Source: Limnohabitans sp. 15K
GTDB taxonomy: Bacteria; Pseudomonadota; Gammaproteobacteria; Burkholderiales; Burkholderiaceae_C
Length of the DNA stretch: 64,000 bases
Direction: 5' to 3'
Assembly (NCBI RefSeq): GCF_002778285.1
Contig: NZ_NESM01000001.1
Span: 1,057,934-1,121,933, forward strand
The position numbers and the translations under genes were made by a program. The notes under the pieces are model-generated. The model had not been told where the DNA came from. It did no database searches and worked only from the letters and a program-made list of their open reading frames with translations. Every line of letters begins with the position of its first letter. Position 1 is the first letter of the stretch. Below, in pieces: positions 37,103-48,811 of the stretch.

Positions 37103-38508
37103 GCGGCACCCCCCAGTTCAACCACTTGGGCAGGTACAGCCCCGATGGAGCCGGCGCCCATGCAAATGAGCACATCGCCGTCGCGTGCATTGCTGAGCAC
37201 CGCTTGTGGCATGTCGCTGATCGCATCGACAAAAATCGGCTCCACCTTGCCCGCTACCCGAAGTGCGCGTGCCAGCGAACGGCCATCGGCGGCCACGATC
37301 GGGGCTTCGCCTGCGGCATACACCTCGGCCAACAAGACGCTGTCGCAGCCTTGGCCAATCACTTTTACAAAATCTTCAAAGCAATCGCGGGTGCGGCTGT
37401 AGCGGTGCGGCTGAAAGGCCAAGACCAAACGGCGGCCTGGAAACGCCCCACGGGCCGCGGCCAAAGTGGCGGCCATTTCAACTGGGTGATGACCGTAATC
37501 GTCAATCACCGTGAATTGGCCTGCACCGCCTGGCACAGTCACTTCACCATAACGCTGAAAGCGGCGTCCCACGCCTTTGAAGTTGGCCAAGGCACGTTGC
37601 ACCGCGGCGTCTTCCACACCCAACTCCACCGCCACGGCCACCGCGGCCAAAGCATTGAGCACATTGTGGTGGCCAGGCAAATTCAGCACCAAAGGCAAAT
37701 CAGGCAGGGTCACGCCGTTGCGGCGTTGCACGGTGAAACGCATTTGGCCTTGTGCGGCTTGCACATCGACGGCCCGCACTTGTGCACCTTCGTTCAAACC
37801 GTAAGTGGTCACGGGCCTGGCAATGTCGTTCAGAATGGACTGCACACCCGGATCGTCCGCGCACACGATGGCCGTGCCGTAGAAAGGCATGCGGTGCAGA
37901 AACTCGACAAATGCGCCCTTGAGTTTGCCCAAGTCATGGCCATAGGTTTCCATGTGGTCTGCGTCGATGTTGGTCACAACCGCCATCACCGGCAGCAGGT
38001 TCAAGAACGACGCGTCTGACTCATCGGCCTCGACCACGATGTAATCGCCCGTGCCCAACTTGGCGTTGGCACCCGCGCTGTTCAAGCGACCGCCAATCAC
38101 AAACGTCGGGTCCAACCCGGCCTCGGCCAGCACACTGGCCACCAAGCTGGTGGTCGTCGTTTTACCGTGGGTGCCCGCAATCGCCACACCTTGCTTCATG
38201 CGCATCAACTCGGCCAGCATCACGGCGCGGGGCACGATGGGGATGTGGCGCTCACGGGCCGCGATCACCTCTGGGTTGTCCGATTTCACGGCAGTCGAGG
38301 TGACCACCGCATCGGCTGCTTTCACGTTATCGGCCGAATGTCCCACATGGGTGACGATGCCCAAAGCAGCCAAACGCCGCAGCGTGGCGCTGTCAGACAA
38401 GTCGGAACCCGAAATTTGGTAACCCAAGTTGAGCAAGACTTCGGCAATGCCGCTCATGCCCGAGCCGCCGACACCAATGAAGTGAATTTTTCGGATGGCG
38501 TGTTTCAT
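37099..38508 (-). CDS. murC: UDP-N-acetylmuramate--L-alanine ligase MurC
   Basis: 469 residues: Rossmann [20 protein letters not shown] loop [30 protein letters not shown], and [13 protein letters not shown]. Adds L-Ala to UDP-MurNAc. It is a paralogue of Mpl in this window, distinguishable by the N-terminal motif and by position. ATGA overlaps join it to murG and ddl. Confidence 0.98.
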   Translation of the reverse strand: MKHAIRKIHFIGVGGSGMSGIAEVLLNLGYQISGSDLSDSATLRRLAALGIVTHVGHSADNVKAADAVVTSTAVKSDNPEVIAARERHIPIVPRAVMLAELMRMKQGVAIAGTHGKTTTTSLVASVLAEAGLDPTFVIGGRLNSAGANAKLGTGDYIVVEADESDASFLNLLPVMAVVTNIDADHMETYGHDLGKLKGAFVEFLHRMPFYGTAIVCADDPGVQSILNDIARPVTTYGLNEGAQVRAVDVQAAQGQMRFTVQRRNGVTLPDLPLVLNLPGHHNVLNALAAVAVAVELGVEDAAVQRALANFKGVGRRFQRYGEVTVPGGAGQFTVIDDYGHHPVEMAATLAAARGAFPGRRLVLAFQPHRYSRTRDCFEDFVKVIGQGCDSVLLAEVYAAGEAPIVAADGRSLARALRVAGKVEPIFVDAISDMPQAVLSNARDGDVLICMGAGSIGAVPAQVVELGGAA

Positions 38509-39569
38509 GCAGCCAACTCCTCACAAGCCATCACGACCTCCCGAGTCGCATTTGTTTTTTTCTGAGCGTTTGCCTTTTCGGCAGCAGCGAGCAAGCGCTC
38601 GCGTGTCAGGCCCGCCAAAAAGTCAGCCAGCGCTTGGGCTGACAGATCTGCTTGCGGCATGAGCCAGCCCCCGCCCTGCGTCACCAAAAACTGTGCGTTG
38701 GTGCTTTGGTGGTCGTCCACCGCAAAAGGAAACGGCACGTAAAGGGCGGCCACACCCACCGCAGCCAATTCGGTCACGGTGCTGGCACCCGCCCGGCAAA
38801 TCACCAGATCGGCTTGCGCAAAAGCGGTGGCCGTGTCGTCGATGAAAGGGGTCATTTCGGCCTGCACACCCGCTGCTTGATAGTTCGCACGCAGGGCGTC
38901 AATCTGTGTGGCGCCACTTTGGTGAACCACCACCGGGCGTGACGCCAAGGGCATCAAGGCCAGGGCTTGGGGCACCGTGTCATTCAAGGCTTTGGCACCC
39001 AAACTGCCCCCCACCACCAGCACGCGCAAAGGACCCGTGCGACCTGCAAACCGTTCTGCCGGAGCCGCTTGCTCGGTGAAGGCTCGGCGCAGGGGATTGC
39101 CCACCCAATGGCCTTGCTTGAAGACACCCGGAAAGGCGGTGAACACCCGGTCTGCCACTTGGGACAGCACTTTGTTGGCCATTCCGGCCACCGAGTTTTG
39201 TTCGTGCAAGACCACGGGTTTGCCGTAAAGGGTGGCCATCATGCCGCCGGGGAAGGTGATGTACCCCCCCAAACCCAAAACCACGTCGGGTTGAACACGC
39301 CGCACCACTTGCCAACTCTGCCAAAAGGCGCGCAGCAGTTTCAAAGGCAAGACCAGCAGTGTTTTCAAGCCTTTGCCACGCACGCCCCCAAAGGACACGG
39401 CCTCGAAGGTGAACCCACGCGGTGGTACCAGCTGGCTTTCCATGCTGTTTGGCGCACCCAACCAGTGCACGCGCCAACCGGCCTCACGCAAAGCTTCGGC
39501 CACCGCCAAGCCTGGGAAGATGTGCCCCCCTGTGCCGCCCGCCATGACCAGTGCGCATTTGGTGCTCAT
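38505..39569 (-). CDS. murG: UDP-GlcNAc:lipid I transferase MurG
   Basis: 354 residues from the ATG at 39569; the open frame runs much farther upstream through ftsW and is not coding there. GT28 motifs: [60 protein letters not shown] and [17 protein letters not shown]. It makes lipid II at the inner face of the membrane. The ATG overlaps the ftsW TGA (ATGA). Confidence 0.97.
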   Translation of the reverse strand: MSTKCALVMAGGTGGHIFPGLAVAEALREAGWRVHWLGAPNSMESQLVPPRGFTFEAVSFGGVRGKGLKTLLVLPLKLLRAFWQSWQVVRRVQPDVVLGLGGYITFPGGMMATLYGKPVVLHEQNSVAGMANKVLSQVADRVFTAFPGVFKQGHWVGNPLRRAFTEQAAPAERFAGRTGPLRVLVVGGSLGAKALNDTVPQALALMPLASRPVVVHQSGATQIDALRANYQAAGVQAEMTPFIDDTATAFAQADLVICRAGASTVTELAAVGVAALYVPFPFAVDDHQSTNAQFLVTQGGGWLMPQADLSAQALADFLAGLTRERLLAAAEKANAQKKTNATREVVMACEELAA

Positions 39570-40867
39570 GACCGACCTCCGCGCATCATCTGTTTGTTTT
39601 CGGCATCGATGCGCAGCACCACCGCAATGGCGATCAAATTCATCATGATGGCCGAGCCACCGTAGCTCATCAAAGGCAGGGTCAAGCCTTTGGTCGGCAA
39701 AGCGCCCAGGTTCACGCCCATGTTGATGAATGCTTGGAAACCGATCCAAATGCCCACGCCTTGGGCGACCAAGCCAGAAAAAACTTTGTCCAAAGCGATG
39801 GCTTGGCGACCGATCACCATGATGCGGCGGCTGAGCCACAAAAACAGACAGATTACCAAAGTCACACCGACCAAACCGAATTCTTCGCCGATCACCGCCA
39901 ACAAAAAGTCGGTGTGCGCCTCAGGCAACCAGTGCAACTTCTCCACACTGCCACCCAAACCCACACCCCAGACCTCGCCACGGCCAATGGCGATCAAGGA
40001 GTGCGACAACTGGTAACCCTTGCCCAAAGCATGTTCGGCGCTGAAAGGATCGAGGTAGGCAAAAATGCGGTCACGCCGCCATGGCGAAGCCGCAATCATC
40101 GCCACGAAGGCCCCCACCAAGACGGCAAAGATCAAAAAGAACATGCGGGCGTTCACGCCACCCAAAAACAAAATGCCCATGGCGATGATCGCGATCACCA
40201 TGAACGCACCCATGTCGGGCTCAGCCAACAAAAACACACCGGCCAGCGCCACGGCAGCACCCATGGGCAATACCGCACGGAAGAAACGCTCTTTGACGTC
40301 CATCTTGCGCACCATGTAATCGGCCGCATAAATGATGGTGGCGAATTTGGCCAACTCAGACGGTTGGAAGTTCATGATGCCAAAGGAAATCCAGCGCCGC
40401 GCACCATTGACCCCTTTGCCAATGAAGGGGATCAGAACCAAAGCCAACATCACAAGCGACGCCACAAACAAAGGCCGGGCCAGTTTTTCCCATGTCTCTG
40501 TGGGCACTTGGAAGGCCAGCAAGGCCATGATGCCGCCCACGGCCATCGAGATCACATGCCGGGTCAGGAAATGGGTTTGGGCATAACGCGAAAAACGGGG
40601 GTTGTCCGGCATGGCAATCGACGCGGAATACACCATGACCATGCCCCACATCATCAAGGCCACCACCACCCACACCAAGGCTTGGTCGATGCTTTGCAAA
40701 CGGGCTGCGGCACCCATGCCTTGCCGGTTGGCGTCATAAGCACCCAAATTGACCGGCAAGCTGCCATGGCCGGATTGGGCGGTGCGCCACCCTTCGCCTG
40801 ACAGCATGTGTCCCATGCGGGTTAAACCCGCTTGAAGACGTTGCGAGAAGTTGAGCGCGTCGTTCAC
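39566..40867 (-). CDS. ftsW: SEDS division glycosyltransferase FtsW
   Basis: 433 residues from a GTG at 40867 that overlaps the murD stop as GTGA; a longer frame upstream reads through murD. Ten-helix SEDS protein with a ~65-residue cytoplasmic N-terminal region, [34 protein letters not shown] (catalytic Asp), [26 protein letters not shown] and [18 protein letters not shown]. It polymerises septal glycan with FtsI. Confidence 0.96.
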   Translation of the reverse strand: MNDALNFSQRLQAGLTRMGHMLSGEGWRTAQSGHGSLPVNLGAYDANRQGMGAAARLQSIDQALVWVVVALMMWGMVMVYSASIAMPDNPRFSRYAQTHFLTRHVISMAVGGIMALLAFQVPTETWEKLARPLFVASLVMLALVLIPFIGKGVNGARRWISFGIMNFQPSELAKFATIIYAADYMVRKMDVKERFFRAVLPMGAAVALAGVFLLAEPDMGAFMVIAIIAMGILFLGGVNARMFFLIFAVLVGAFVAMIAASPWRRDRIFAYLDPFSAEHALGKGYQLSHSLIAIGRGEVWGVGLGGSVEKLHWLPEAHTDFLLAVIGEEFGLVGVTLVICLFLWLSRRIMVIGRQAIALDKVFSGLVAQGVGIWIGFQAFINMGVNLGALPTKGLTLPLMSYGGSAIMMNLIAIAVVLRIDAENKQMMRGGRS

Positions 40868-42588
40868 AGCGCACCCTCCATGGCCACACCTGCAGCTTCG
40901 GCCAGCACGGCCACCGCCTGGCAAAACACCTCGGCCCGATGGCCATAGTTGTCAAACATGTCAAAGCTGGCGCAAGCAGGCGACATCAACACCGCGTCGC
41001 CACTTTGCGCCAAGCGGGCTGCTTGCGCCACGGCATCGGCCATGTCTTGGGCGTCGTGCAGGGGCACGCCTGCGTCCTCCAACACCGAGCGGATGCTGGG
41101 CGCGTCTCGGCCGATCAACACCACGGCGCGTGTGAAGCGCTTCACTGGGTCGGCCAGGGGTGCGAAGTCTTGGCCCTTGCCATCGCCACCCAAAATCACC
41201 ACCACACGGCGCTCTGCACCCAAGCCTTGCAAAGCAGCCACGGTGGCACCCACATTGGTGCCTTTGCTGTCGTCGAAATATTCCACTTCGCCCACGATGG
41301 CCACAGGTTCGACGCGATGTGGCTCCCCGCGGTATTCGCGCAGGCCATACAACATGGGGCCGAGTGCGCAACCGGCGCTGCTGGCCAAGGCCAAGGAGGC
41401 GAGGGCGTTGACCGCGTTGTGGCGGCCGCGAATGCGCAAAGCGTCAGCAGGGATGAGCCGCTGAAAGTGCAATTCTTCGGCTTCATCTTTGCGGCGGCGA
41501 CGTGTTTCATCGGCCTCCAAAGCGCGTACCAGCCACGTCATGCCGTGGGTCACCTCGATGCCGAAATCGCCGGGGCGTTGGGGCATGTCGCCGCCAAAGG
41601 TCAAACAAGCACGTTCAATCGGTTTTTGCAATTTCACCTTGATGGGCGCTGGCCGCATGTTCATGACTTGTGTGTCATCGCGGTTCAGCACCATCAAGGC
41701 TTGCTCACCAAAAATGCGGGCTTTGGCTTGGCCATACGCCGCCATGTTGCCGTGCCAATCGAGGTGGTCTTGCGACAAGTTGAGCACCGTGGCGGCTGTA
41801 GGCTCAAAGCCCTCACTGCTGTCGAGTTGAAAGCTGGACAACTCCAAAACCCAGACCTGTGGCAAGGCTTGTGCCATGGGGTGCACAAGCACCTGCGCCA
41901 CAGAGGCCATCACAGGTGTGGATGGCTCATCATCGTCCAAAGGCTCTGGCACAACAGTGACCAAAACGGGCGTCTGTTCTGTCTCTTGCACGGCTGCCAG
42001 CTCAGCCACGGCTGGTTCGTCTTGGCTGTCTTTCTGATTTTTTTCCTGATTTTCTTCCTGCAACTTGACCTGTACTTCAGCCTCCGCCAAGGCCTCGGTC
42101 AAGGTGTCGAGCAAGGTGGGGCCGATGTTGCCTGCGACCTTGACAGTTTTCCCGGCACGCGCCACCAATTGTCCTGTCAGCGAAGTCACCGTGGTTTTGC
42201 CATTGGTGCCCGTGATGGCCAGCACCTGCGGGGCATAGCCCCATTGGGTTTTCAGGTCCTGCAGGCCTGCAGCAAACAAGCTCAGTTCGCCACCTTGCCA
42301 CAAGCCCATGGCTTTGGCCGCATCGACCACAGGGGCCACTGTGTCTGGGCTCAGGCCAGGGCTGCGGAACACGGCACGCACCGAAGTGCCCTCGACCAAA
42401 TCGGCTGAAAATGGGCCCGACACAAAGCGCACCTCAGGCCATTCGGACTGCAAGACTCTTAATTGGGGAGGCGTATCACGGGTATCGGCCACCGTCACGT
42501 CGGCCCCAGCGTGCGCGCACCAACGGGCCATCGCCAGGCCCGAAGCACCCAAACCGAGAATCAGAACGTGTTGACCTTGGAGCTGCAT
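40864..42588 (-). CDS. murD: UDP-MurNAc-L-alanine--D-glutamate ligase MurD, with long insertion
   Basis: 574 residues, over 100 more than Escherichia coli MurD (438). Normal motifs are present: [59 protein letters not shown] and [17 protein letters not shown]. The extra length is mainly a block at about residues 170-243, between [11 protein letters not shown] and the ELSSFQL motif, very rich in Glu, Gln, Asp, Pro and Val. A smaller charged insert lies near [17 protein letters not shown]. Both are probably surface loops. The enzyme adds D-Glu to UDP-MurNAc-L-Ala. Starts 3 bases after mraY. Confidence 0.95.
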   Translation of the reverse strand: MQLQGQHVLILGLGASGLAMARWCAHAGADVTVADTRDTPPQLRVLQSEWPEVRFVSGPFSADLVEGTSVRAVFRSPGLSPDTVAPVVDAAKAMGLWQGGELSLFAAGLQDLKTQWGYAPQVLAITGTNGKTTVTSLTGQLVARAGKTVKVAGNIGPTLLDTLTEALAEAEVQVKLQEENQEKNQKDSQDEPAVAELAAVQETEQTPVLVTVVPEPLDDDEPSTPVMASVAQVLVHPMAQALPQVWVLELSSFQLDSSEGFEPTAATVLNLSQDHLDWHGNMAAYGQAKARIFGEQALMVLNRDDTQVMNMRPAPIKVKLQKPIERACLTFGGDMPQRPGDFGIEVTHGMTWLVRALEADETRRRRKDEAEELHFQRLIPADALRIRGRHNAVNALASLALASSAGCALGPMLYGLREYRGEPHRVEPVAIVGEVEYFDDSKGTNVGATVAALQGLGAERRVVVILGGDGKGQDFAPLADPVKRFTRAVVLIGRDAPSIRSVLEDAGVPLHDAQDMADAVAQAARLAQSGDAVLMSPACASFDMFDNYGHRAEVFCQAVAVLAEAAGVAMEGAL

Positions 42589-42591
42589 GGC

Positions 42592-43770
42592 TTACCTCAG
42601 CTTCAGGGTCGACAAGCCGACCAAACACAGCAACATGGTGATGATCCAGAAACGGACCACCACTTGTGTTTCTTTCCATCCACTTTTCTCAAAGTGGTGG
42701 TGCAAAGGGGCCATCTTCAGAATACGACGACCTTCGCCGTATTTCTTCTTGGTGTACTTGAAGTAGGTCACCTGGGCCATGACCGACAGGGCCTCGACCA
42801 CAAAGATGCCACCCATGATGGCCAACACGATCTCAGCGCGCACAATGACCGCGATCGTGCCCAATGCGGCCCCCAAAGCCAAGGCGCCGACATCGCCCAT
42901 GAACACTTGCGCCGGGTGGGTGTTGAACCACAAGAACGCCAGGCCAGCACCGGCCATGGCGGCGCAAAAAATCATCAATTCGCCAGAGCCAGGAATGTGC
43001 GGGAAAAACAGGTATTTGGAATACACCGAGCTGCCCGTCACGTAGGCAAACACGCCCAGTGCCGAACCCACCATCACCACCGGCATGATGGCCAAACCGT
43101 CCAGCCCATCGGTCAGGTTGACCGCGTTGCTCGAACCCACAATGACCAGGTAAGTCAAGACCACAAAGCCCAACACACCCAAGGGGTAGTTGATTTCCTT
43201 GAAGAAAGGCACTTGCAAGCCTGCCTTGGGCGGTAAATTCACGTCAAAACCCGACAACACCCACTGACCGAACAAGTCCAGCACCCTGGCGTTGGAGACT
43301 TCAGAAATGCTGAACACCAAATAAAGCGCGGCCAACAAACCAATCACGGATTGCCAGAAATACTTCTCGCGTGAGCGCATGCCCTCAGGGTCTTTGTTGA
43401 CCACTTTGCGCCAGTCATCAACCCAGCCAATGGCCCCAAAGCCCAGGGTCACGATCAGTACGATCCAGACAAAACGGTTGGACAGGTCAAACCACAGCAA
43501 GGTGGAGATCGCGATCGACAACAAAATGAGCACGCCGCCCATGGTGGGTGTCCCACTTTTGGACAAATGCGACTCCATGCCGTAGCCCCGGATCGGCTGG
43601 CCGATCTTGAGTGAGGTCAAACGGCGGATCACAAAGGGGCCTGCGGCCAAGCCGATCAAGAGCGCCGTCATCGCGGCCATCACGGCACGGAAGGTGATGT
43701 ATTGGAAAACGCGCAAAAAGCCCCACTCGGGCGACAGACTTTGCAACCACTGGGCCAGACTAAGCAGCAT
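42592..43770 (-). CDS. mraY: Phospho-MurNAc-pentapeptide transferase MraY
   Basis: 392 residues with about ten membrane helices. Motifs: [13 protein letters not shown], the catalytic Asp pairs in WVDDWRKV and [11 protein letters not shown], and the conserved [29 protein letters not shown] with the histidine cluster FEKSGWKE nearby. It transfers phospho-MurNAc-pentapeptide to undecaprenyl phosphate giving lipid I. Its start lies 11 bases inside the murF 3' end. Confidence 0.97.
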   Translation of the reverse strand: MLLSLAQWLQSLSPEWGFLRVFQYITFRAVMAAMTALLIGLAAGPFVIRRLTSLKIGQPIRGYGMESHLSKSGTPTMGGVLILLSIAISTLLWFDLSNRFVWIVLIVTLGFGAIGWVDDWRKVVNKDPEGMRSREKYFWQSVIGLLAALYLVFSISEVSNARVLDLFGQWVLSGFDVNLPPKAGLQVPFFKEINYPLGVLGFVVLTYLVIVGSSNAVNLTDGLDGLAIMPVVMVGSALGVFAYVTGSSVYSKYLFFPHIPGSGELMIFCAAMAGAGLAFLWFNTHPAQVFMGDVGALALGAALGTIAVIVRAEIVLAIMGGIFVVEALSVMAQVTYFKYTKKKYGEGRRILKMAPLHHHFEKSGWKETQVVVRFWIITMLLCLVGLSTLKLR

Positions 43771-45214
43771 GGGCCTCCCCTTTTTTGTTGTTGTTTTTCT
43801 TGTCTTCGCCTGCTGACAGCAGGGCTTGCACCACGCGTTCCATCTTCATGAAGCGCGAGCCTTTGACGACCACACTTTGAAATTGACCCACCTGGGCTTG
43901 GGCAACAGCCAGCAAACTGTCCATGTCGGCGAAATGACGGGATGCACCAAAAGCTTGGGCTGCGTGCACGCTCAAGTCGCCCAGGGTGTAGAGCGCCTGG
44001 ATGCCGCTTTCGGCGGCATAGGAACCCACTTCGGCATGGAACTCTGGGCCTTGGTTGCCCACTTCACCCATGTCACCCAACACCAACAAACGCGGTGAAG
44101 GCAATTCGGCCAGCACATCAATGGCGGCACGCACCGAATCGGGGTTGGCGTTGTAGGTGTCGTCCACCAAAGTGATGTCACCACCCGTAGCATGCAACAC
44201 CAGGGCACGCGAGCGGCCTTTAACGGGCTCAAAAGCCATCAGGCCTTGCGCCACAGCAGACAAAGACACCCCAGCGGCCAGCGCACACGCACTGGCGGCC
44301 AAGGCGTTTTTCACGTTGTGACGACCTGCAATGTGCAAATGCACCGGGGCTGTGCCTTCAGGTGTTTTGAGGGTGAACTGCCAAGCGCCCGATTGCCAAA
44401 CCACGACGGCTGCACGCACATCGCCGGGCTGTCCCGCGGCATCGCCGGTCATGGCAAATGTGCGCTGTGCACGTTGCACACTCATGGCCTGCCAGACAGC
44501 GGTGAAGTCATCGTCAGATGGAAAAACCGCCACACCTGAATCGGGCAAGGCTTGCAACACGGCACCGTTTTCGAGGGCCACGGCCTCGACCGTCCCCATG
44601 AACTCTTGGTGTTCGCGCTGTGCGTTGTTGACCAAGGCCACGGTTGGCTGGGCCAATTGGGACAAGTAAGCGATTTCACCAGGGTGGTTCATGCCCAGCT
44701 CGACCACAGCGATGCGGTGGTGGGCACGCAGGTTGAACAAGGTCAACGGCACACCAATGTCGTTGTTGAGATTACCCTCGGTGGACAAGGCATCGTCACC
44801 GGCATGGGCGCGCAAGATGCTCGCAATCATTTGCGTCACGGTGGTTTTGCCATTGCTGCCCGTGACGGCGATGACGGGCACATCGAACTGCGCACGCCAG
44901 CCTGCTGCCAATTCGCCCAAAGCGATGCGCGCATCGGGCACCACCAGAGCGGGCAAACCATGCGCAGCAGCCGCGGCCTCGCCAGAGGCCTCACACACCA
45001 CAGCGACGGCACCCTGGGCTTTGGCCTGGGCGATGAACTGGTTGCCGTCAAACCGCTCGCCACGCAAAGCGACAAACAAGTCGCCCGGCAACAAGCTGCG
45101 GCTGTCGGTGTGCACGCGATCGGCCACCACACCTTGAACATGGACACCACGCCCCTGGCTGAGCCAACTCAAGGCCAAGTCGAGTTTCAAATGCATGGTG
45201 GTCTTGATGGTCAT
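43760..45214 (-). CDS. murF: UDP-MurNAc-tripeptide--D-Ala-D-Ala ligase MurF
   Basis: 484 residues: [24 protein letters not shown], the ATP loop [54 protein letters not shown] and [16 protein letters not shown]. It completes the pentapeptide. The ATG at 45214 overlaps the murE TGA (ATGA). Ends in a Lys/Asn-rich tail over the mraY start. Confidence 0.97.
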   Translation of the reverse strand: MTIKTTMHLKLDLALSWLSQGRGVHVQGVVADRVHTDSRSLLPGDLFVALRGERFDGNQFIAQAKAQGAVAVVCEASGEAAAAAHGLPALVVPDARIALGELAAGWRAQFDVPVIAVTGSNGKTTVTQMIASILRAHAGDDALSTEGNLNNDIGVPLTLFNLRAHHRIAVVELGMNHPGEIAYLSQLAQPTVALVNNAQREHQEFMGTVEAVALENGAVLQALPDSGVAVFPSDDDFTAVWQAMSVQRAQRTFAMTGDAAGQPGDVRAAVVVWQSGAWQFTLKTPEGTAPVHLHIAGRHNVKNALAASACALAAGVSLSAVAQGLMAFEPVKGRSRALVLHATGGDITLVDDTYNANPDSVRAAIDVLAELPSPRLLVLGDMGEVGNQGPEFHAEVGSYAAESGIQALYTLGDLSVHAAQAFGASRHFADMDSLLAVAQAQVGQFQSVVVKGSRFMKMERVVQALLSAGEDKKNNNKKGEAHAA

Positions 45215-46785
45215 GCGTTCGCCCCTTGGCCTTGGGCAGCGCGTTGCTGCAAAGCCATGCGGACCTGCGCCACATCCGAAAATGGATGGCGCACGCCTTG
45301 AATTTCTTGCGTGGTTTCATGGCCTTTCCCAGCCACCAAGACCACGTCTTGCGCTGCTGCTTGGGCCACCACCCTGGCAATGGCCACGGCACGATCGGTC
45401 TCGACGAGCGCCTGGTGCGCTTGCGTCAGGCCTTGCGACATGGCCGCCAAAATGGCCTCTGGCGATTCTGAACGGGGGTTGTCGCTGGTCAACACCACTT
45501 GGTCGGCTGCGGCCTCGGCAGCGGCTGCCATCAAAGGGCGTTTGCTGGCATCACGGTCGCCACCACAACCCAACACGCACCACAAACGACCACCACGCTG
45601 CGTCGCCTGCGAGCGCAGCGCTGCCAATGCGTGCGAGATGGCATCGGGCGTGTGGGCGTAGTCCACCACCACCAAAGGCAAATTCTGATCGCCATGGGGT
45701 GAGGGTGAGGTCATGTCACCCACTTCAGCGCTCACGCGTTGCATGCGGCCCGGTACAGCGGTCAGGTGCGCACAAGCGCGCACAGCCTGAGCCAAATCAA
45801 AACCCAAGGCACGCAAACTGCCGATCACGCCCAACAGGTTGTCGATGTTGTAATCGCCCATCAGGCCCGTGTGCAATGTCTGCACTTGCGCGCCCTCGAT
45901 CACCTCAAACGCCAAGCCATCGGCACTGGGCAGTGCACGAGCGTGCAAACGCGCGGGCGAATGGGCATTCAAGCCTTTCGAACAGGTCCAGATGTCCAAC
46001 GAAGCGCCCTGTAGCTCCTTGGCCAGCAAGGCCCCTTGGGCGTCATCCACATTGATCACCGCGGCCTGCAAACCCGTCCAGCCAAACAAGGCTGCTTTGG
46101 CCGACCAATAACAGGCCATGTCGCCGTGGTAATCGAGGTGGTCTTGGGTGAAGTTGGTGAACACGGCCACGCGAATTTGCGTGCCATCCAAACGGTGCTC
46201 TGCCAAACCGATGGATGAAGCTTCAATGGCGCAGTGGGTCACACCCGCATCGTCGAAGGCGCGAAATTGCCGCTGCAACAAGACGGGGTCTGGGGTCGTC
46301 ATGCCGGTGCTCACCAAGTGAGGCAACTGGCCCACGCCCAAGGTGCCCACCAGACCACAGGTTTGTTGCAATTCAGGCGAAGACAACGCCTGCGCCAACC
46401 ACCAAGCGGTCGAGGTTTTGCCGTTGGTACCGGTCACCGCCAGCACGTTCAATGCTTGGCTGGGCTGTTCGTAATAAGCATCTGCGACCCAGCCCGTTTG
46501 CGCTTTGAGCTCGGTCATGGCCGCCAACTTTTGTGGCGCTTCTGCATGGGAGGCATCGGCCTGCAAGACCTGCAGCCAAGGTTCATGCCCTGCTGACTCC
46601 ATCAGACAAGCAGCAGCCCCTTGTGCCAGAGCTTGCGCCAAATAACGCCGACCGTCGGTGGCAGCGCCTGGCCAAGCGATGAAGCCGTCGCCTGCTTGCA
46701 CCAAACGGCTGTCGGTGCGCAACTCGCCGGTCACGCGCGTGCGCAACCAGCGGGCAGCTTCGGGGGCGTTGTGCAGCATCTGCAT
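45211..46785 (-). CDS. murE: UDP-MurNAc-dipeptide--meso-diaminopimelate ligase MurE
   Basis: 524 residues: TDSRLVQAGDGFIAWPGAATDG, LAVTGTNGKTSTAWWLAQAL, THCAIEASSIGLAEHRLDG, FTNFTQDHLDYHG and the substrate motif SDNPRSESPEAI, whose DNPR selects meso-diaminopimelate over lysine. About 30 residues longer than the E. coli enzyme. The start follows ftsI with a one-base TGATG overlap; an ATG two codons later is possible. Confidence 0.97.
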   Translation of the reverse strand: MQMLHNAPEAARWLRTRVTGELRTDSRLVQAGDGFIAWPGAATDGRRYLAQALAQGAAACLMESAGHEPWLQVLQADASHAEAPQKLAAMTELKAQTGWVADAYYEQPSQALNVLAVTGTNGKTSTAWWLAQALSSPELQQTCGLVGTLGVGQLPHLVSTGMTTPDPVLLQRQFRAFDDAGVTHCAIEASSIGLAEHRLDGTQIRVAVFTNFTQDHLDYHGDMACYWSAKAALFGWTGLQAAVINVDDAQGALLAKELQGASLDIWTCSKGLNAHSPARLHARALPSADGLAFEVIEGAQVQTLHTGLMGDYNIDNLLGVIGSLRALGFDLAQAVRACAHLTAVPGRMQRVSAEVGDMTSPSPHGDQNLPLVVVDYAHTPDAISHALAALRSQATQRGGRLWCVLGCGGDRDASKRPLMAAAAEAAADQVVLTSDNPRSESPEAILAAMSQGLTQAHQALVETDRAVAIARVVAQAAAQDVVLVAGKGHETTQEIQGVRHPFSDVAQVRMALQQRAAQGQGANA

Positions 46786-48518
46786 CAGAACGACTCCTCG
46801 ACCGACTTGGCCACGGTCTGGGGCTTGACCGCCATGTCAGGCTGTACACCCATCATGCGCAAGGTTTGCTGCACCGTCTGACTGAACACAGGCGCAGCGA
46901 CATCACCACCAAAATACCGCCCATTGCTGGGCTCGTCGATCATCACCGCCACCACGATGCGCGGCGCCTCAATGGGCGCCATACCGACAAAGAAGCCCCG
47001 GTACTTTTTACCGGCGTAGCCTTTGCCTTCTTGTTTGTGGGCCGTGCCTGTTTTGCCACCCACCGAATAACCCATGGTCTGGGCTTTGGGCGCGGTACCA
47101 CCCGGGCCGGCGGCCATCTGCAGCATCTTGCGCATGGCTTTGGCGTTTTCGACACTGAACACCCGCACGCCTTGCACCTGCTGCTCGGTCTTCATGAGCG
47201 TGGCCGGAACCACCTCACCATCGCGTGCAAACACGGTGTAAGCCCGAGCCACTTGGAACAAACTGCCCGAAATGCCGTAACCGTAACTCATGGTCGCTTG
47301 CTCAATCGGACGCCAAGTTTTGTAAGGACGCAGGCGCCCACTGACCACACCCGGAAAAGGCAGCTGGGGCTTTTGCCCAAAGCCCACTTGTGCAAACATT
47401 TCCCACATTTCGCGGGGTTGCAACTGCATGGCCATCTTCACGGTGCCCACGTTGCTCGACTTCTGAATCACTTCATTCACCGTCAACACGCCGTGCGGGT
47501 GGGCATCGGAGATGGTCGAGCCGGTGATGGTGATGCGGCCTGGGGCCGTCTGAATGGGCGTCTCGGGCTTGACCAGGCCTTTTTCCAAAGCCAGCCCCAC
47601 CGCAAAGGGCTTCATGGTGGAGCCGGGCTCAAAGGTGTCGGTCAACGCGCGGTTGCGCAGCTGCTCGCCACTCAGGTTGACCCGTTTGTCGGGCGAGTAA
47701 CTGGGGTAATTGGCCAATGCCAAAACCTCGCCAGATTGGGCGTCGAGCACGACCACACTGCCCGCCTTGGCTTTGTGCTCCAGCACCGCTTCGCGCAACT
47801 TTTGGTAAGCAAAAAACTGGACCTTGCTGTCGATGCTCAACTGCAAGTCTTCGCCATCCACAGGCGGCACGGTCTCGCCCACGTCTTCAACCACACGCCC
47901 CAAGCGGTCCTTGATCACACGGCGTGAGCCGGGCTTGCCGGACAGCTGCTTTTGGAACACCAACTCCACGCCTTCTTGGCCCTGATCTTCTACGTTGGTG
48001 AAGCCCACAATGTGCGCAGCCGCCTCGCCCTCAGGGTACAAACGCTTGTACTCCTTGATGTCGTACACGCCCTTGATGCCCAGCGCCAAAATTTGCTTGA
48101 CCACCGGCTCATCCAGCTGCCTGCGCAGCCAGACAAAGGTTTTTTCATCGTCCTTGAGTTTTTTTTCCAACTCGGCGGTTGACATGTCGAGCAAGCGGGC
48201 CAGTTCACGCAGCTTGGCGGGATCACGGTCGATGTCTTCCGGGTTGGCCCAAATGCTGGGCGCAGGGACGCTAGAGGCCAACAACATGCCATTGCGGTCG
48301 AGCACACGCCCCCGGTTGGCAGGCAAGGTCAGGGTGCGGGCAAAACGCACTTCACCTTGACGCAGAAAAAAGTCGTTGGCATAGACCTGAACGTAAGCAG
48401 CACGGGCAATCAAACCTGTAAAACCCAGTGCAATGGCCGCCACAATGAACTTGCTGCGCCAGACGGGCGTTTTGCTGGCCAGCAAAGGGCTCGAAGAAAG
48501 CTGGACGCTGCGGCTCAC
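46785..48518 (-). CDS. ftsI: Septal transpeptidase FtsI (PBP3)
   Basis: 577 residues. N-terminal membrane anchor (KFIVAAIALGFTGLIARAAYV), pedestal domain with NRGRVLDRNGMLLASS, then the penicillin-binding domain: S300-T-M-K303, the SSN motif in SSNVGTVKMA and KTGT in VGGKTGTAHK. It cross-links septal peptidoglycan with FtsW. ATGA overlap with ftsL. Confidence 0.97.
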   Translation of the reverse strand: MSRSVQLSSSPLLASKTPVWRSKFIVAAIALGFTGLIARAAYVQVYANDFFLRQGEVRFARTLTLPANRGRVLDRNGMLLASSVPAPSIWANPEDIDRDPAKLRELARLLDMSTAELEKKLKDDEKTFVWLRRQLDEPVVKQILALGIKGVYDIKEYKRLYPEGEAAAHIVGFTNVEDQGQEGVELVFQKQLSGKPGSRRVIKDRLGRVVEDVGETVPPVDGEDLQLSIDSKVQFFAYQKLREAVLEHKAKAGSVVVLDAQSGEVLALANYPSYSPDKRVNLSGEQLRNRALTDTFEPGSTMKPFAVGLALEKGLVKPETPIQTAPGRITITGSTISDAHPHGVLTVNEVIQKSSNVGTVKMAMQLQPREMWEMFAQVGFGQKPQLPFPGVVSGRLRPYKTWRPIEQATMSYGYGISGSLFQVARAYTVFARDGEVVPATLMKTEQQVQGVRVFSVENAKAMRKMLQMAAGPGGTAPKAQTMGYSVGGKTGTAHKQEGKGYAGKKYRGFFVGMAPIEAPRIVVAVMIDEPSNGRYFGGDVAAPVFSQTVQQTLRMMGVQPDMAVKPQTVAKSVEESF

Positions 48519-48811
48519 GGACGCGCCTCCTGCACAGCATTGGCAGCACCAGGCTTGCTCACGTATTGGGTAATGCCAGGCGAAGCCGGGCGCATTTGCA
48601 ATTGCTGCCGTGCGATTTGCTCGACACGCAAAGGCGTGGCCTGGGCGCGTCGCTCGACCTGCAGGCGGTCGTGGTCCACCTCCAGGCGTTTGGCTTCTTT
48701 GTTGGCCGACTCCAGCGCCATGAACAAACGGCGCGTTTCATATTGGCTATGCACCAACACCAGTGCACTGGCCAAGACAGCCATCAATAAAAAGAGGCTC
48801 AAGCGGGTCAT
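48515..48811 (-). CDS. ftsL: Cell division protein FtsL
   Basis: 98 residues, identified by position and architecture: a short N-terminus, one membrane helix ([19 protein letters not shown]), and a periplasmic coiled coil ([20 protein letters not shown]) followed by a Pro-rich tail. Sequence conservation of FtsL is low. It pairs with FtsB and FtsQ. Overlaps rsmH and ftsI by 4 bases each. Confidence 0.92.
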   Translation of the reverse strand: MTRLSLFLLMAVLASALVLVHSQYETRRLFMALESANKEAKRLEVDHDRLQVERRAQATPLRVEQIARQQLQMRPASPGITQYVSKPGAANAVQEARP

